Shown in pieces: positions 57,601-64,000 of a stretch of DNA of 64,000 nt. The DNA is from an uncultured Saprospiraceae bacterium. GTDB lineage: Bacteria > Bacteroidota > Bacteroidia > Chitinophagales > Saprospiraceae. The first letter of the stretch is position 1. Every line of letters begins with the position of its first letter. Below the pieces are notes generated by a model that made no database searches, was not told the DNA's origin, and was given only the letters and a program-made list of their open reading frames with translations. The translations under genes and the position numbers were made by a program. The stretch spans positions 1-64,000 of the forward strand of contig CAJQRD010000023.1 of the NCBI GenBank assembly GCA_905480605.1. Direction: 5' to 3'.

Positions 57601-57658
57601 AATGTATGCACCTGAGTTTGGAAGTCATAGTGCTGGTGAGGTGTTAATAGTGGAGTAG
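51671..57658 (+). CDS. Alpha-2-macroglobulin-like exported protein lacking the thioester
   Basis: This 1995-residue protein has a signal peptide (MKHILIILLTLLSGNSFS). Helical repeats occupy about residues 25-370. An MG2 domain (TLFTDRAIYRPGQLVYFKGIV, about 585-690) and further macroglobulin-like modules follow, then a bait-like stretch with GCAIPTDYIWNS. A methionine-rich acidic linker (about 1175-1215) precedes the A2M domain (FNETVFFYPEIKT.., LPRFLRQGD, about 1235-1310). The region where the thioester motif CxEQ sits in relatives reads V1464-T-T-N1467 (DQESIVTTNIFDTYYATS), so both the thioester cysteine and glutamine are missing. The alpha-alpha barrel continues (GGFTWTPGGRDNWYITQYIL). Family members guard the periplasm against proteases; this one must work without covalent trapping. 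No penicillin-binding partner gene adjoins it. Confidence 0.93.
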   Translation: MKHILIILLTLLSGNSFSEMENDGFDKLWAEVEAFEKQRLPKSAYEIVNTIYKKAKSEKADDQLVKAAIYKLKLSAQFEDRDPAEFIIEFEGELTSIKSKATKKVLMSMLGELYHQYGMRNMGRFQNRTEAVEEEKSNKLSLMSLAELQTTSYNYYLHSIEEIPDLDISDFKLLTLSATSLRFLIEAKSLEQLLYLRAIEHFGNSQSLLALPINNYSLNNKYFFESDKTFVGLDIPQKNEQDFKLEALRLYQNIAKSTLFSTDQKLRFQFKRVEYIRSNSDINNKDKLYVETLKNIAQEYKDNPSMQLAYIKLTEYYLQLAERNNNQDSDSEIDAYKEVYRWIQKGKVEFPKGEYNDIVEDQRMRLNKQSLKVQTEQVVVANTDFLANVQYRNSPTVYLMLLKLNTEQLDQYNLKRRQDDKLSYLLSQSKLKEWNIKLPKADDFNNHSIEIPIDGLDFGTYFLLSSTNSNFEYDDYDLDLINQFQVSNLSYVHQNRDGSLEGYVLDRNDGTPIAGVNVDVFISQYLPSERRSEWQKVESLKSDEDGFFRYKGGQNNFSVKISKGKDVLDQRVSHYNYNNSKDREMSSVTLFTDRAIYRPGQLVYFKGIVLNKSSKERVPNIVSGTKVIVKFKDANWQDISEQTFTTNEYGTFNGKFVAPSSGLLGRYSLVVELRNGNGQKQIQIEEYKRPKFYVEFDKLKDSNVLGDDIIIKGNAIAFSGVRMSGAKVKYYVLRKQNYYPYYYSWRRPGNQRTEEIIERGEVMTNRDGDFEIDFSTESSFKKNQTYIYELKVDVTDLTGMSSSGSKQIVVSQVPFNFKSNFPKNAFDTDLDKYSLEVNNNEGEAIASKVKMTVTLLQSPELAKKTRYWEVPDIMYLPLDEFSKGLPNESYGDNQSPDKWKVKKVVKSEEFEFSKPFGVSLKGLNKGAYKIDFIVSDTNGNSKKYTEYLNVSSAKGCAIPTDYIWNSNLKSKYQPGDKLNLNLNFPYKKFNVYYRISQGDRVLKSGTITKRTKGIDYTINEIDRGNLDVELMYVKHNRINSKRLTVNVPWDNKKLNLSIDKFRDKLEPGSDENWTVRVKDNDGNNVTAEILAGMYDSSLDQFVDNSWMSSFFPSYYSQMRFNGVGFSANNAITLKRYNNQSYQTYLSGYSPYLNWFNFSLPYRGYGNSGGRIMKRSGAPMASQAMPMEVDESAMMESSAADGDQNERDAIGTNDSNKTTDKPVSEKPINVRENLNETVFFYPEIKTSDTGEASLSFKMNEALTKWKLLIFAHTTDLKYTFDEFILETSKDLIIEPNLPRFLRQGDNLSLNAKVTNLSDGVLDVSSIINLMTHTTKVDVTDSMLGDISEEQTLTLAAGESKIVSWSVKVPKDFIDFLDIKMTVNNDIVSDGELNQLPVLSNRMLVTESMVMHVGALETEVFKFDAMRKMDSSTTLENFKYSLEFYTNPSWLVLKSLPSMIDQESIVTTNIFDTYYATSLGFDLVNKDQRVKNMIQVWNADNEQGNLATNHDLKLSDLKETPWVRESIAEDENIRMLSSFLDENNVTQNLMELSKRIKDRQLSNGGFTWTPGGRDNWYITQYILEGLSRLNSLGVDISSFDKSMLDEAVFYTDQAMLTMYNKRGIDNKNLDPIVVQYLYVRPQYKNVPVSRQLRSVMDHYQNLILENWTKRGSYEQGLMAYGLYLDDKTKEAISILNSLKERLVRDEKLGYYWNDQAGYYWYNADVEKQAFMIGLFKLMDNDQLIIDGLKLWLLKNKQTNSWKTSKATSSAVYAFMKDSDNWIENAGDVKVSFPILNEDVESNAAKSNGLIIRKEWQGKEVTSKLNEVKVENPNSHVTWGASYWQYFEDLDNIESFTGTPLKLEKKLYKVVQSDKGDQLMALDNKTKLEAGDKLRVKIYLNVDRPMEFVQMKDLRGSGLEPINVLSKYKWQDGLGYYESTKDVATYFYFDYLPKGNFVFEYETFVVHEGTYSNGNCSIQSMYAPEFGSHSAGEVLIVE

Positions 57659-57706
57659 GAATAATTTTTAAGGAAATGTATTGGTTAAGAAAATGAATTT
57701 CATTCG

Positions 57707-57739
57707 GAGCATTCAAATGGTGAGAATATTTGGATGCTC
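57707..57739 (+). terminator. Hairpin after the alpha-2-macroglobulin gene, weak terminator
   Basis: The arms 57707-57718 (GAGCATTCAAAT) and 57728-57739 pair over 12 bp with one G-T wobble and a 9-base loop. No T-run follows, so termination strength is doubtful. Confidence 0.4.
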
Positions 57740-57780
57740 TAGTCTGTTAATAGACATTTATATCAAACCATCTTTATTAA

Positions 57781-58176
57781 ATGCAGAATAAGCCAAACTC
57801 AAAACTTAAAAAACTCTTCTTAATTGATGGTCTAGGAGCATTGTTATCTATATTCTTTTTAAGTGTAGTATTGACGTATTATGAAAGTGTTTTTGGAATA
57901 CCAAAATCTACACTTTATTTTCTAGCTTTTTGGCCTTTCCTTTTTGTGCTTTATGATTTGTATTGTTATTACAAAATGGAGAACAAAGCAGGACTCTTTT
58001 TAAAAGGTATTGCTTACGCAAATATCACTTATTGTATACTTTCAATAGCCACAGCATTTTATCACAGTTCAACAATCACTCATTTTGGATGGATGTATAT
58101 TGTCTTGGAAATATTTATTGTTATAATACTTGTTAAAATAGAACTTAAAGTTGCCAAAGATCAAACGCCTAATTAA
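57781..58176 (+). CDS. Small four-helix membrane protein of unknown function
   Basis: This 131-residue protein has four predicted membrane helices (about residues 13-34, 44-62, 71-91 and 102-122). A short basic N-terminus (MQNKPNSKLKKL) would stay in the cytoplasm. No motif was recognised and no catalytic residues stand out. It lies between the alpha-2-macroglobulin gene and the propeller cassette, with its own 122-base upstream spacer. The coding pattern and helix spacing support a real gene; its role is unknown. Confidence 0.75.
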   Translation: MQNKPNSKLKKLFLIDGLGALLSIFFLSVVLTYYESVFGIPKSTLYFLAFWPFLFVLYDLYCYYKMENKAGLFLKGIAYANITYCILSIATAFYHSSTITHFGWMYIVLEIFIVIILVKIELKVAKDQTPN

Positions 58177-58270
58177 ACAACAAAGCATTGGATTTACTTC
58201 GTTTTTAGTGCTTTTACGGCTTGTTTATAATTATTTACAGAGTATTTACATTGTTTTACAATTGGGAACG

Positions 58271-58299
58271 TTGTTGAGAACTGCTTGATCTTATATTTG
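58271..58299 (+). promoter_or_regulatory. Promoter of the first propeller lipoprotein (TTG-N18-TATATTTG)
   Basis: TTG at 58271-58273 and TATATTTG at 58292-58299 have the same 18-base spacing as the guaA promoter. It fixes the start at ATG 58318 or 58321 and rules out the in-frame TTG at 58285, which lies within it. Confidence 0.7.
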
Positions 58300-58317
58300 G
58301 ATCAACATAAAATTTAC

Positions 58318-59451
58318 ATGATGAAGGATTATTTATACAGTACATTAATTACGTTATTACTACTATCAACAACTTTATTAAACTGCAGTAGTCAGGATAA
58401 AAATAACGGTTTAAATAATCTAGAAGAGTATCGCTTAGAATACAATGATAAAGTTCTTGATGAGTCATCTGATAAAATTGGTACGACTGTAATGAAAATA
58501 TATGAAGACAGTAACGGGAATTTATGGTTTGGTACAAAAGACAATGGTGTTGCAAAATACGACGGAAATGCACTTACATATTTAACAGTAGATGATGGCC
58601 TTTGTGGCAATGATGTTGCCAATATCACAGAAGACGAAGATGGGAATATGTGGTTTGGTACATACTCCGATATGTGTAAATATGATGGACAGACATTCAC
58701 TTCTTTTCCGCGTGATTCAGAGGGTGTTCCTGCCTTAGGTTGGGGTTGGAAGAGTGTCAAAACAGATAAAAATGGTCAGATTTGGGTTAATACACATCAT
58801 GGTGTTTTCAAGTGTTCTAATAATGCATCTTTAGCTTCTGAGATTAAGTTTACAAAAATTGATGTTCCAATTGATGAAGAGAAGAAAGAGGGATCATCCT
58901 TTTGTAATACTCCTGGTATAATATCAATGGACCTCGTAGATAGCAATGATAATATGTGGTTTGGAACTGATGGCATGGGCGTATACATGTTTGATGGAAA
59001 TAAGTATTCTCATTTAACAAAGGATGATGGTTTGCCAAGTAACAATGTATTAAGTATTATCGAAGATAAAAAGGGTAATATTTGGTTTACGTGTGTACAA
59101 GGGTTGATCCCAGATAATAAGAATGATGGTGGAATAGCGTATTACGACGGACATAAAATTACCAACTTTGCAAATGTCAAAGCTGTAAGCAATACAAATG
59201 TATATACTATATATGCTGACAGTAAAGATAATGTATGGGTTGTGGCTAAAGACATAGGTGTTTATCAATATGATGGTAAGGGTTTTCAATTATACAATTT
59301 GCCTGAAGGTCAAAAATTATCTGGAGATTTTGGAGCTCAAAGTATTTTGGAAGATAGTAATGGAACTATGTGGTTTGGGTTTCGAGGTAATCTTTTCCGT
59401 CTTGATAATAAATCGTTGGTTAGCATTGCCAAGAATGGTCCTTGGTTATAG
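58318..59451 (+). CDS. Two-component-regulator-type beta-propeller lipoprotein
   Basis: The product has 377 residues from ATG 58318 (ATG 58321 is equally possible). A lipobox (LLLLSTTLLNC) predicts lipid anchoring. Seven blade motifs of the reg_prop type can be read: IYEDSNGNLWFGT, ITEDEDGNMWFGT, VKTDKNGQIWVNT, LVDSNDNMWFGT, IIEDKKGNIWFTC, IYADSKDNVWVVA and ILEDSNGTMWFGF. They make one complete seven-bladed propeller. The Y_Y_Y domain, histidine kinase and response regulator that normally follow such propellers are absent, so it is a stand-alone sensor or binding protein. It heads a three-gene cassette with a TonB_C-type protein and a second propeller lipoprotein. Confidence 0.88.
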   Translation: MMKDYLYSTLITLLLLSTTLLNCSSQDKNNGLNNLEEYRLEYNDKVLDESSDKIGTTVMKIYEDSNGNLWFGTKDNGVAKYDGNALTYLTVDDGLCGNDVANITEDEDGNMWFGTYSDMCKYDGQTFTSFPRDSEGVPALGWGWKSVKTDKNGQIWVNTHHGVFKCSNNASLASEIKFTKIDVPIDEEKKEGSSFCNTPGIISMDLVDSNDNMWFGTDGMGVYMFDGNKYSHLTKDDGLPSNNVLSIIEDKKGNIWFTCVQGLIPDNKNDGGIAYYDGHKITNFANVKAVSNTNVYTIYADSKDNVWVVAKDIGVYQYDGKGFQLYNLPEGQKLSGDFGAQSILEDSNGTMWFGFRGNLFRLDNKSLVSIAKNGPWL

Positions 59452-59493
59452 CATTGAATAAAAAATTGATTTTAAAAATAATAACTTGGTAAT

Positions 59494-60267
59494 ATGAAAT
59501 ATATTCTAAACAGTTTAATTGCAATTCTTTTCTTGAATTTTACATTTGTAAATCAAAGCGTCTCTCAAGAATCTACAGATAACCCAATGTCTTATGATGT
59601 GTATCGTGTTTATCCTGCAATTTCATTTTCAAAGGATGAATTCAGTAAGGCAAAAAGTATCATCGATATTAATGACAGATTCAAACCGGAATGGGTTAAG
59701 AAATATGTTTCTGTTAAAATAACTGCGATGAAAAATGGTAAATCGGTAAACGCTTTTGGTAAGACTGAAGAACTTACACAAGATCAAATACAGTTAATTA
59801 ATTCTGCAGACTTAAATACTGAGATTGCCGTTTCTGTGAAATACTTTCCTGATAATAATTTAAGCCATAATGATGTTCAGGAAGAAAGGTTTAATTTTTA
59901 TTTAGATCCTGAAGTTGATGCAATATATTCTGGGACAAAAGATGAAATGCTTCAAAATATTAAAAAGAATGCAATAGACAAAATTCCTTCAGATGCATTT
60001 GGTCAGTATCAGCTTTCTGCAGTTACTTTTACAGTAAATGAAAAAGGGCAGATTGTAGATGTCAATGTATTACTTCCAACAGAAAGTGAAACAATTGACA
60101 AGCTATTGTTTGATGCAGTTTGCAATATGGGACAGTGGACGCCTGCAGAGTATGCTGACGGCACTAAAGTTAAACAAGAATATGTTTTGACTGTGGGCAA
60201 CATAGAAAGTTGTAATACCAATCTGATTAATATCCGTACTGGAAATAGAAATGACGAAGAGTTTTAA
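59494..60267 (+). CDS. Exported protein with a TonB C-terminal-type domain
   Basis: The product has 257 residues. It has a signal peptide (MKYILNSLIAILFLNFTFVNQSVSQ). The middle (YRVYPAISFSKDEFSKAKSIID) has no known family. The C-terminal 90 residues (LSAVTFTVNEKGQIVDVNVLLPTESETIDKLLFDAVCNMGQWTPAEYADGTKVKQEYVLTV) follow the TonB_C pattern: strand, GxIxDVxV, helix, W.PA...G..V...Y.L.V. Bacteroidota use this domain in energy transducers and in unattached periplasmic proteins. No transmembrane anchor other than the signal is present. It lies 42 bases after the first propeller gene and 95 bases before the second. Confidence 0.82.
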   Translation: MKYILNSLIAILFLNFTFVNQSVSQESTDNPMSYDVYRVYPAISFSKDEFSKAKSIIDINDRFKPEWVKKYVSVKITAMKNGKSVNAFGKTEELTQDQIQLINSADLNTEIAVSVKYFPDNNLSHNDVQEERFNFYLDPEVDAIYSGTKDEMLQNIKKNAIDKIPSDAFGQYQLSAVTFTVNEKGQIVDVNVLLPTESETIDKLLFDAVCNMGQWTPAEYADGTKVKQEYVLTVGNIESCNTNLINIRTGNRNDEEF

Positions 60268-60362
60268 ATAGATAATCAATTAATAAATTGACTCATCAGT
60301 TAGGATTCAATAATTGACCATTGATTCTAGATCTATATTCTGTAATAAAATACTATTATTTA

Positions 60363-61460
60363 ATGAGCAATCAACTTAAGATCAATTTTATTCTTCTATT
60401 GCTTTTTGGACAAACTTTTTTATCGTCTTGCCAAGGGCAGAAAGGTTCTGATGATCCTCAACCAGTTGGAAAATTTGTTTCTAAAATTGATCAGGCTGCT
60501 GGCAATATTTTTCAAGATTCAAAAAGTAATTATTGGTTTGGAACTTTAGAACAAGGTGTTTTCAAATATGATGGCAAGTCAATAATTCAATTTACTGCAA
60601 CAGACGGTTTGAGTGGAAATAGGATAAGAGGAATTCAGGAGGATAGAAAAGGAAATATTTATTTTGACACTGGACAAGGCATAAATAAATATGATGGAAA
60701 ATCGATAATTACATTAGAGAAAAGTGATGCTCCAAAAGGCAATTGGAAGTTAGAGCTTGCTGATTTATGGTTTGCAGGTAATTGGAATGAAAATGGCCCT
60801 TACCGTTATGATGGTGAATATTTACATCATTTAGAAATTCCCAAGCATGAGCTGGAAGATGAATTTTATCGAATAAATAAATTGGCAACCTATAGCCCAT
60901 ATGAAGTCTATAAAATTTATAAAGACAGGAAAGGAAATATTTGGATTGGCACATCAGTTTTTGGAGCTTGTCGATTTGATGGAAATGAAATTAATTGGAT
61001 CTCTGAAAGAGAGATGACAGAAATAGATGAAGGTCCTGCTCCTGGTGTACGGTCGATTTTAGAGGATGGCGATGGGAATTTTTGGTTTAGCAGTAATGTC
61101 AATCACAAGTATAAGGTGCTTGAAGAAAAGTCATTACCGCTTGATAGCAAACTGAGGTATGAAAAAGTAGAAGCCATAGATAATTCATCTGAACCAGAAA
61201 TGAGTTCTTACTTTATGTCTATTCTAGAAGATAATGTTGGAGATATTTGGATGGCGACATATGATTCAGGCGTTTGGAGGCATGATGGACAAGAGTTATA
61301 TCATTATGATGTTATCATTGATAAAAAGGACGTTTCTATTTTTACTATCTACAAAGACAATTCTGGTGAGCTATGGTTAGGAACACATGATGCAGGACCA
61401 CTTAAGTTTAATGGTAAAACATTTGAGAAATATCTTCCAGAAATCACATTAGACAATTAA
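60363..61460 (+). CDS. Second two-component-regulator-type beta-propeller lipoprotein
   Basis: This 365-residue paralogue of the first propeller protein starts at ATG 60363; the upstream TTG 60321 would put 14 extra residues before the signal. The lipobox is FGQTFLSSC. Blades read IFQDSKSNYWFGT, IQEDRKGNIYFDT, a degenerate LELADLWFAG, IYKDRKGNIWIGT, ILEDGDGNFWFSS, ILEDNVGDIWMAT and IYKDNSGELWLGT, again seven. It lacks any kinase or DNA-binding domain. Sequence between blades is quite different from the first protein, so the two may bind different partners. It closes the propeller-TonB_C-propeller cassette. Confidence 0.88.
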   Translation: MSNQLKINFILLLLFGQTFLSSCQGQKGSDDPQPVGKFVSKIDQAAGNIFQDSKSNYWFGTLEQGVFKYDGKSIIQFTATDGLSGNRIRGIQEDRKGNIYFDTGQGINKYDGKSIITLEKSDAPKGNWKLELADLWFAGNWNENGPYRYDGEYLHHLEIPKHELEDEFYRINKLATYSPYEVYKIYKDRKGNIWIGTSVFGACRFDGNEINWISEREMTEIDEGPAPGVRSILEDGDGNFWFSSNVNHKYKVLEEKSLPLDSKLRYEKVEAIDNSSEPEMSSYFMSILEDNVGDIWMATYDSGVWRHDGQELYHYDVIIDKKDVSIFTIYKDNSGELWLGTHDAGPLKFNGKTFEKYLPEITLDN

Positions 61461-61745
61461 CGCATGGTAATTTTATTTAATTATCCATATCCAGAAATAC
61501 TTTAATAATTGACTTTATAATTAATTGGACTTGCATGATCTTTTCTAGCTTTTCATTGTTCATATATAGAGTGGAAAGAGCAATTAGAAAAACTTAAAAA
61601 TATAGTAAGTCAAACAAGAGGATTTTTTAATTTGAACCCTTAAGTAATTCATTCAGCCCTGATTCAGTTAGCTATTGGAATTGTTTTATTTTTGGATCAT
61701 GATAAATAGGTTTTTCTAAATAATCGTCTAGAATACAATTAAGTT

Positions 61746-62636
61746 ATGAAAAAGTGGATTGTTGCCATGAGATTAAGAACCTTGCCCTTGGCATTGGCTT
61801 CTATTGGAATGGGTGTTTTTTTGGCGGTATCTAAAGATAAATTTGATTTAACTATATCAATAATGTGTTTTTTGACTACACTAAGTCTTCAGATATTGTC
61901 AAATTTGGCAAATGATTATGGGGACAGTGTGCATGGTGCAGACCATGCTCAACGACAGGGGCCACAACGCGCTGTTCAAGCTGGTGAGATTACTTCGGGT
62001 CAAATGAAAACGGCGATCAAGATCGCAGTTGTTATCTCTTTAGCCCTTGGTATAGCTTTGCTTTTCGTTTCTAAGATACCAATTCAGGTTTTTATATCAT
62101 TTTTAGCATTGGGTGTATTGTCAATAGTGGCTGCCATTCTATATACAAACGGTAAATTACCTTATGGTTATATCGGACTAGGTGATATTTCTGTTTATCT
62201 ATTTTTTGGAATTTTAGGTGTTTTAGGCACATTTTATTTACAGACAAAATACATCGATTGGACAATGTTACTTCCTGCAACAAGTTGTGGATTGCTAACG
62301 GTTGGAGTGCTTAATATAAATAATATTCGTGATATTGATTCTGATATCGAAGCCGGAAAACGATCGATTCCCGTCATGTTGGGAAAATACAAATCAAGGA
62401 TTTACCACCTGCTGTTATTGACAATTGCAATGGTGACTGCTTTGGTCTATATTTCATTGCATTTTGTAGGTATTAAACATTATATTTTCCTGTTTTCTTT
62501 ACCTCTTTTTATTTTAAATGCAGTCCGCGTTTATAAACGATATGATCCACAAACATTGGATCCTTTGCTGAAACAATTGGCCTTATCTACAGTTTTATTC
62601 GTTGCCTTATTTGGTTTGTCAATAAACTTATCTTGA
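61746..62636 (+). CDS. menA: 1,4-dihydroxy-2-naphthoate octaprenyltransferase
   Basis: This 296-residue integral membrane UbiA-superfamily enzyme attaches the prenyl chain to DHNA in menaquinone synthesis. The first aspartate motif is NLANDYGDSVHGAD (Mg-prenyl diphosphate binding) with GPQRAVQAG following. The second is NNIRDIDSDIEAGKRSIPVMLG. About eight or nine helices are spaced across the length, as expected. It is single in its neighbourhood with 285 bases upstream holding no clear gene. Menaquinone as the quinone fits Bacteroidota. Confidence 0.94.
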   Translation: MKKWIVAMRLRTLPLALASIGMGVFLAVSKDKFDLTISIMCFLTTLSLQILSNLANDYGDSVHGADHAQRQGPQRAVQAGEITSGQMKTAIKIAVVISLALGIALLFVSKIPIQVFISFLALGVLSIVAAILYTNGKLPYGYIGLGDISVYLFFGILGVLGTFYLQTKYIDWTMLLPATSCGLLTVGVLNINNIRDIDSDIEAGKRSIPVMLGKYKSRIYHLLLLTIAMVTALVYISLHFVGIKHYIFLFSLPLFILNAVRVYKRYDPQTLDPLLKQLALSTVLFVALFGLSINLS

Positions 62637-62800
62637 TTTATTCCCTTTTTGTAATTATTTCACGCTGATTAATCGAGAAAACCCAATTGAAGAAACTTCT
62701 TTGTTGTATTTTTCATTTATAATTGTAGGAACAAGGTTTAATAAATTGTGATTAATCTATATTAAGCCATAGAATTTACTTCGTTTAAATATTAAGAATA

Positions 62801-63448
62801 ATGACAGAGGAAGAAAAAAAAGCAAAATCAGGACATTCAAATTCTATAATTAAAAATCATATGATTTGGTCAATGGGTGCTGGGTTTATTCCAATTCCAA
62901 TAGCTGATTTTTTTGCAGTCAGTGCGATACAATTGGATATGATTCGCCAATTGTGCAAGGTTTATGATATTAATTTCAAAGAAACTGAAGGTAAAGCAGT
63001 AATTACGGCACTTACGGGTTCAGGTTTGGCCAGGTTAGGTGCTAGAGCAGTTAAGTTTATTCCAGGTGTTGGATCTGTATTGGGTGGTATTACTATGGCC
63101 GTTCTTTCTGGGGGGAGTACATACGCATTGGGTGAGGTATTTAAAAAGCACTTTGAAACAGGTGGTACTTTCTTAGACTTCGACCCTAGTAGGTTGAAAA
63201 AGTTCTATGATGAGAAATTTGAGAAGGGCAAACAAATGGCTCGTGAAATGGAAAAAGATGTGAGAGTTAAGCATGACAAGGCTGAAGAAAAAGTTACAAA
63301 AGCAGAAGTTACACCAGAACCAGTAGAGGAAAAAGCGAAAGATGTAGTTTCTCAATTACAAGCTTTACATGATCTTAAGGTTGATGGTGTTATTACAGAA
63401 GAAGAGTTTGAAATTCTAAAGAAAAAACTATTTGCGGCTAAGTTATAA
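62801..63448 (+). CDS. DUF697-like membrane protein with C-terminal SHOCT motif
   Basis: The product has 215 residues. Residues about 15-130 form a YcjF/DUF697-type region with a hydrophobic pair (SMGAGFIPIPIADFFAVSAIQLDMIRQL and FIPGVGSVLGGITMAVLSGGSTYALG). A charged helical stretch (about 131-180) leads to a short C-terminal SHOCT module (VSQLQALHDLKVDGVITEEEFEILKKKLF). The SHOCT motif is thought to mediate oligomer assembly. The role of the DUF697 family is not known. It is followed by a strong terminator shared with the convergent SGNH gene. Confidence 0.85.
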   Translation: MTEEEKKAKSGHSNSIIKNHMIWSMGAGFIPIPIADFFAVSAIQLDMIRQLCKVYDINFKETEGKAVITALTGSGLARLGARAVKFIPGVGSVLGGITMAVLSGGSTYALGEVFKKHFETGGTFLDFDPSRLKKFYDEKFEKGKQMAREMEKDVRVKHDKAEEKVTKAEVTPEPVEEKAKDVVSQLQALHDLKVDGVITEEEFEILKKKLFAAKL

Positions 63449-63494
63449 TATTGATTCTGTTTGCAATACATTATTCTGAATGAAAAAAATATAT

Positions 63495-63526
63495 AAATCC
63501 AGATTCACTTGAGTCTGGATTTTTTT
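63495..63526 (+). terminator. Rho-independent terminator after the DUF697/SHOCT gene
   Basis: The arms 63495-63506 (AAATCCAGATTC) and 63511-63522 (GAGTCTGGATTT) pair over 12 bp with one T-G wobble. A T-run continues to 63526. The reverse strand also has a fairly T-rich tail, so it may serve the convergent SGNH gene too. Confidence 0.82.
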
Positions 63527-63560
63527 ACTTTTTTGAGAAGTATCAGGATTAAGTCATAAT

Positions 63561-64000
63561 TTATTTCAAATTTTTAATTGATTCCTCAATTATGGATTCC
63601 ATGACTTTATATCCATTTTTATCTGGATGTACACCATCATAAGTATAATCGTCCATTAGGCCGTTTCTCTCATCAACCATTCGCGAAAAGTAGTCTACAT
63701 AGGTTAGCCTTAATTCTTTACATATATTTTTTATGCCTTCGTTCAAGTCAATTATTCTTTGAGCGGGTTCTAATCCTGGTTTCCAGGAATAATCATATAC
63801 CGGTAGTATTGAACACAACATGACCTGAATATCATTAGCCAAAGCAATCTCGGCCATTGATTTAATATTGTCGAGGATCATATTGTTAGTACACTCTCCA
63901 GTGTTTCCCGCTACATCATTTGTACCTGCTAATATAATTACGGACTTGGGTTTGAGTTGTACAACATCCTGCCTAAACCTTACAAGCAATTGCGGAGTAG
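63561..64000 (-). CDS. SGNH/GDSL-family hydrolase, 5' end outside the window
   Basis: The visible 146 residues are the C-terminal two-thirds of an SGNH esterase. The frame stays open to the end of the window (TPQLLVRFRQDV at the edge), so the TTG at 63989 is not the real start. Block III is AGTNDVAGN (catalytic asparagine), and block V is DYTYDGVHPDKNGYK with the catalytic Asp-His pair. Block II (TPQ...VRF) is partly visible; block I with the serine lies outside. These enzymes deacetylate or hydrolyse esters and lipids, and the cell location cannot be told from this part. Confidence 0.92.
   Translation of the reverse strand, partial: TPQLLVRFRQDVVQLKPKSVIILAGTNDVAGNTGECTNNMILDNIKSMAEIALANDIQVMLCSILPVYDYSWKPGLEPAQRIIDLNEGIKNICKELRLTYVDYFSRMVDERNGLMDDYTYDGVHPDKNGYKVMESIIEESIKNLK

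Noticed and set aside
58285-58317. TTG 58285 as the start of the first propeller protein
   Set aside because: It lies between the -33 and -7 promoter elements and would put non-signal residues before a good lipoprotein signal.
61461-61745. Possible remnant gene upstream of menA (EWKEQLEKLKNIVSQTRGFF, about 61570-61635)
   Set aside because: A short coding-looking string exists, but it has no start, no homologue I recognise and stops on either side. The 285 bases are otherwise AT-rich and hold no supported feature.

Overview
The window is AT-rich DNA from a member of the Bacteroidota, most likely a free-living Saprospiria-like organism. Four giant secreted proteins end in the T9SS type B (gliding-motility-associated, CHU_C-like) sorting domain. 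Promoters that can be read match the Bacteroidota TTG-N18-TAnnTTTG pattern, and Shine-Dalgarno sequences are essentially absent. Typical Bacteroidota genes are present: a long NusB, a DUF5117/DUF5118 zinc protease, a two-component-propeller lipoprotein pair, a membrane-bound AraC regulator, a CdaA-type diadenylate cyclase and MenA. The order-level assignment is inference; the phylum is well supported.

Positions 1-22597 hold four consecutive plus-strand surface-protein genes. The first is cut by the window edge. They are built from P-domain, HYR-like, PKD, FN3-like and SprB-type repeats, and each carries the C-terminal sorting domain. The third and fourth are clear paralogues; the fourth has an added HYR-like array. 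The first has a strikingly regular repeat of about 177 residues marked by a CxCP motif.

Positions 22700-30200 carry housekeeping and lipid genes: cmk, a small unknown, a membrane desaturase that looks like the eukaryotic sphingolipid delta-4 (DES1) family, a minus-strand miaE/methyltransferase pair, an unknown exported protein, a lipoprotein prolyl oligopeptidase, and cdaA. Positions 30255-31564 are a decay zone with two convergent pseudogenes, one formylglycine-generating-enzyme-like and one of unknown family. An AraC-type membrane regulator follows, then a spacer with two related perfect palindromes.

Positions 33136-41900 hold an M20 dipeptidase-FKBP-trmD operon, a catalase-peroxidase whose last 40 or so residues are shifted out of frame by one missing T, a minus-strand pyrE-M42 peptidase-UbiA-like operon, and a divergent Nudix gene. 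Positions 41998-51517 hold a metzincin-type protease, nusB, a small OmpA-like exported protein, and the chain guaA-lipoprotein-trmH-mmcQ-FAD oxidoreductase, packed tightly enough to be one operon.

Positions 51671-64000 hold an alpha-2-macroglobulin-like protein that has lost its thioester residues, a small membrane protein, a propeller-TonB_C-propeller cassette, menA, a DUF697/SHOCT protein and the end of a minus-strand SGNH hydrolase that runs off the window. No tRNA, rRNA, CRISPR array, intact insertion sequence or phage gene was seen.
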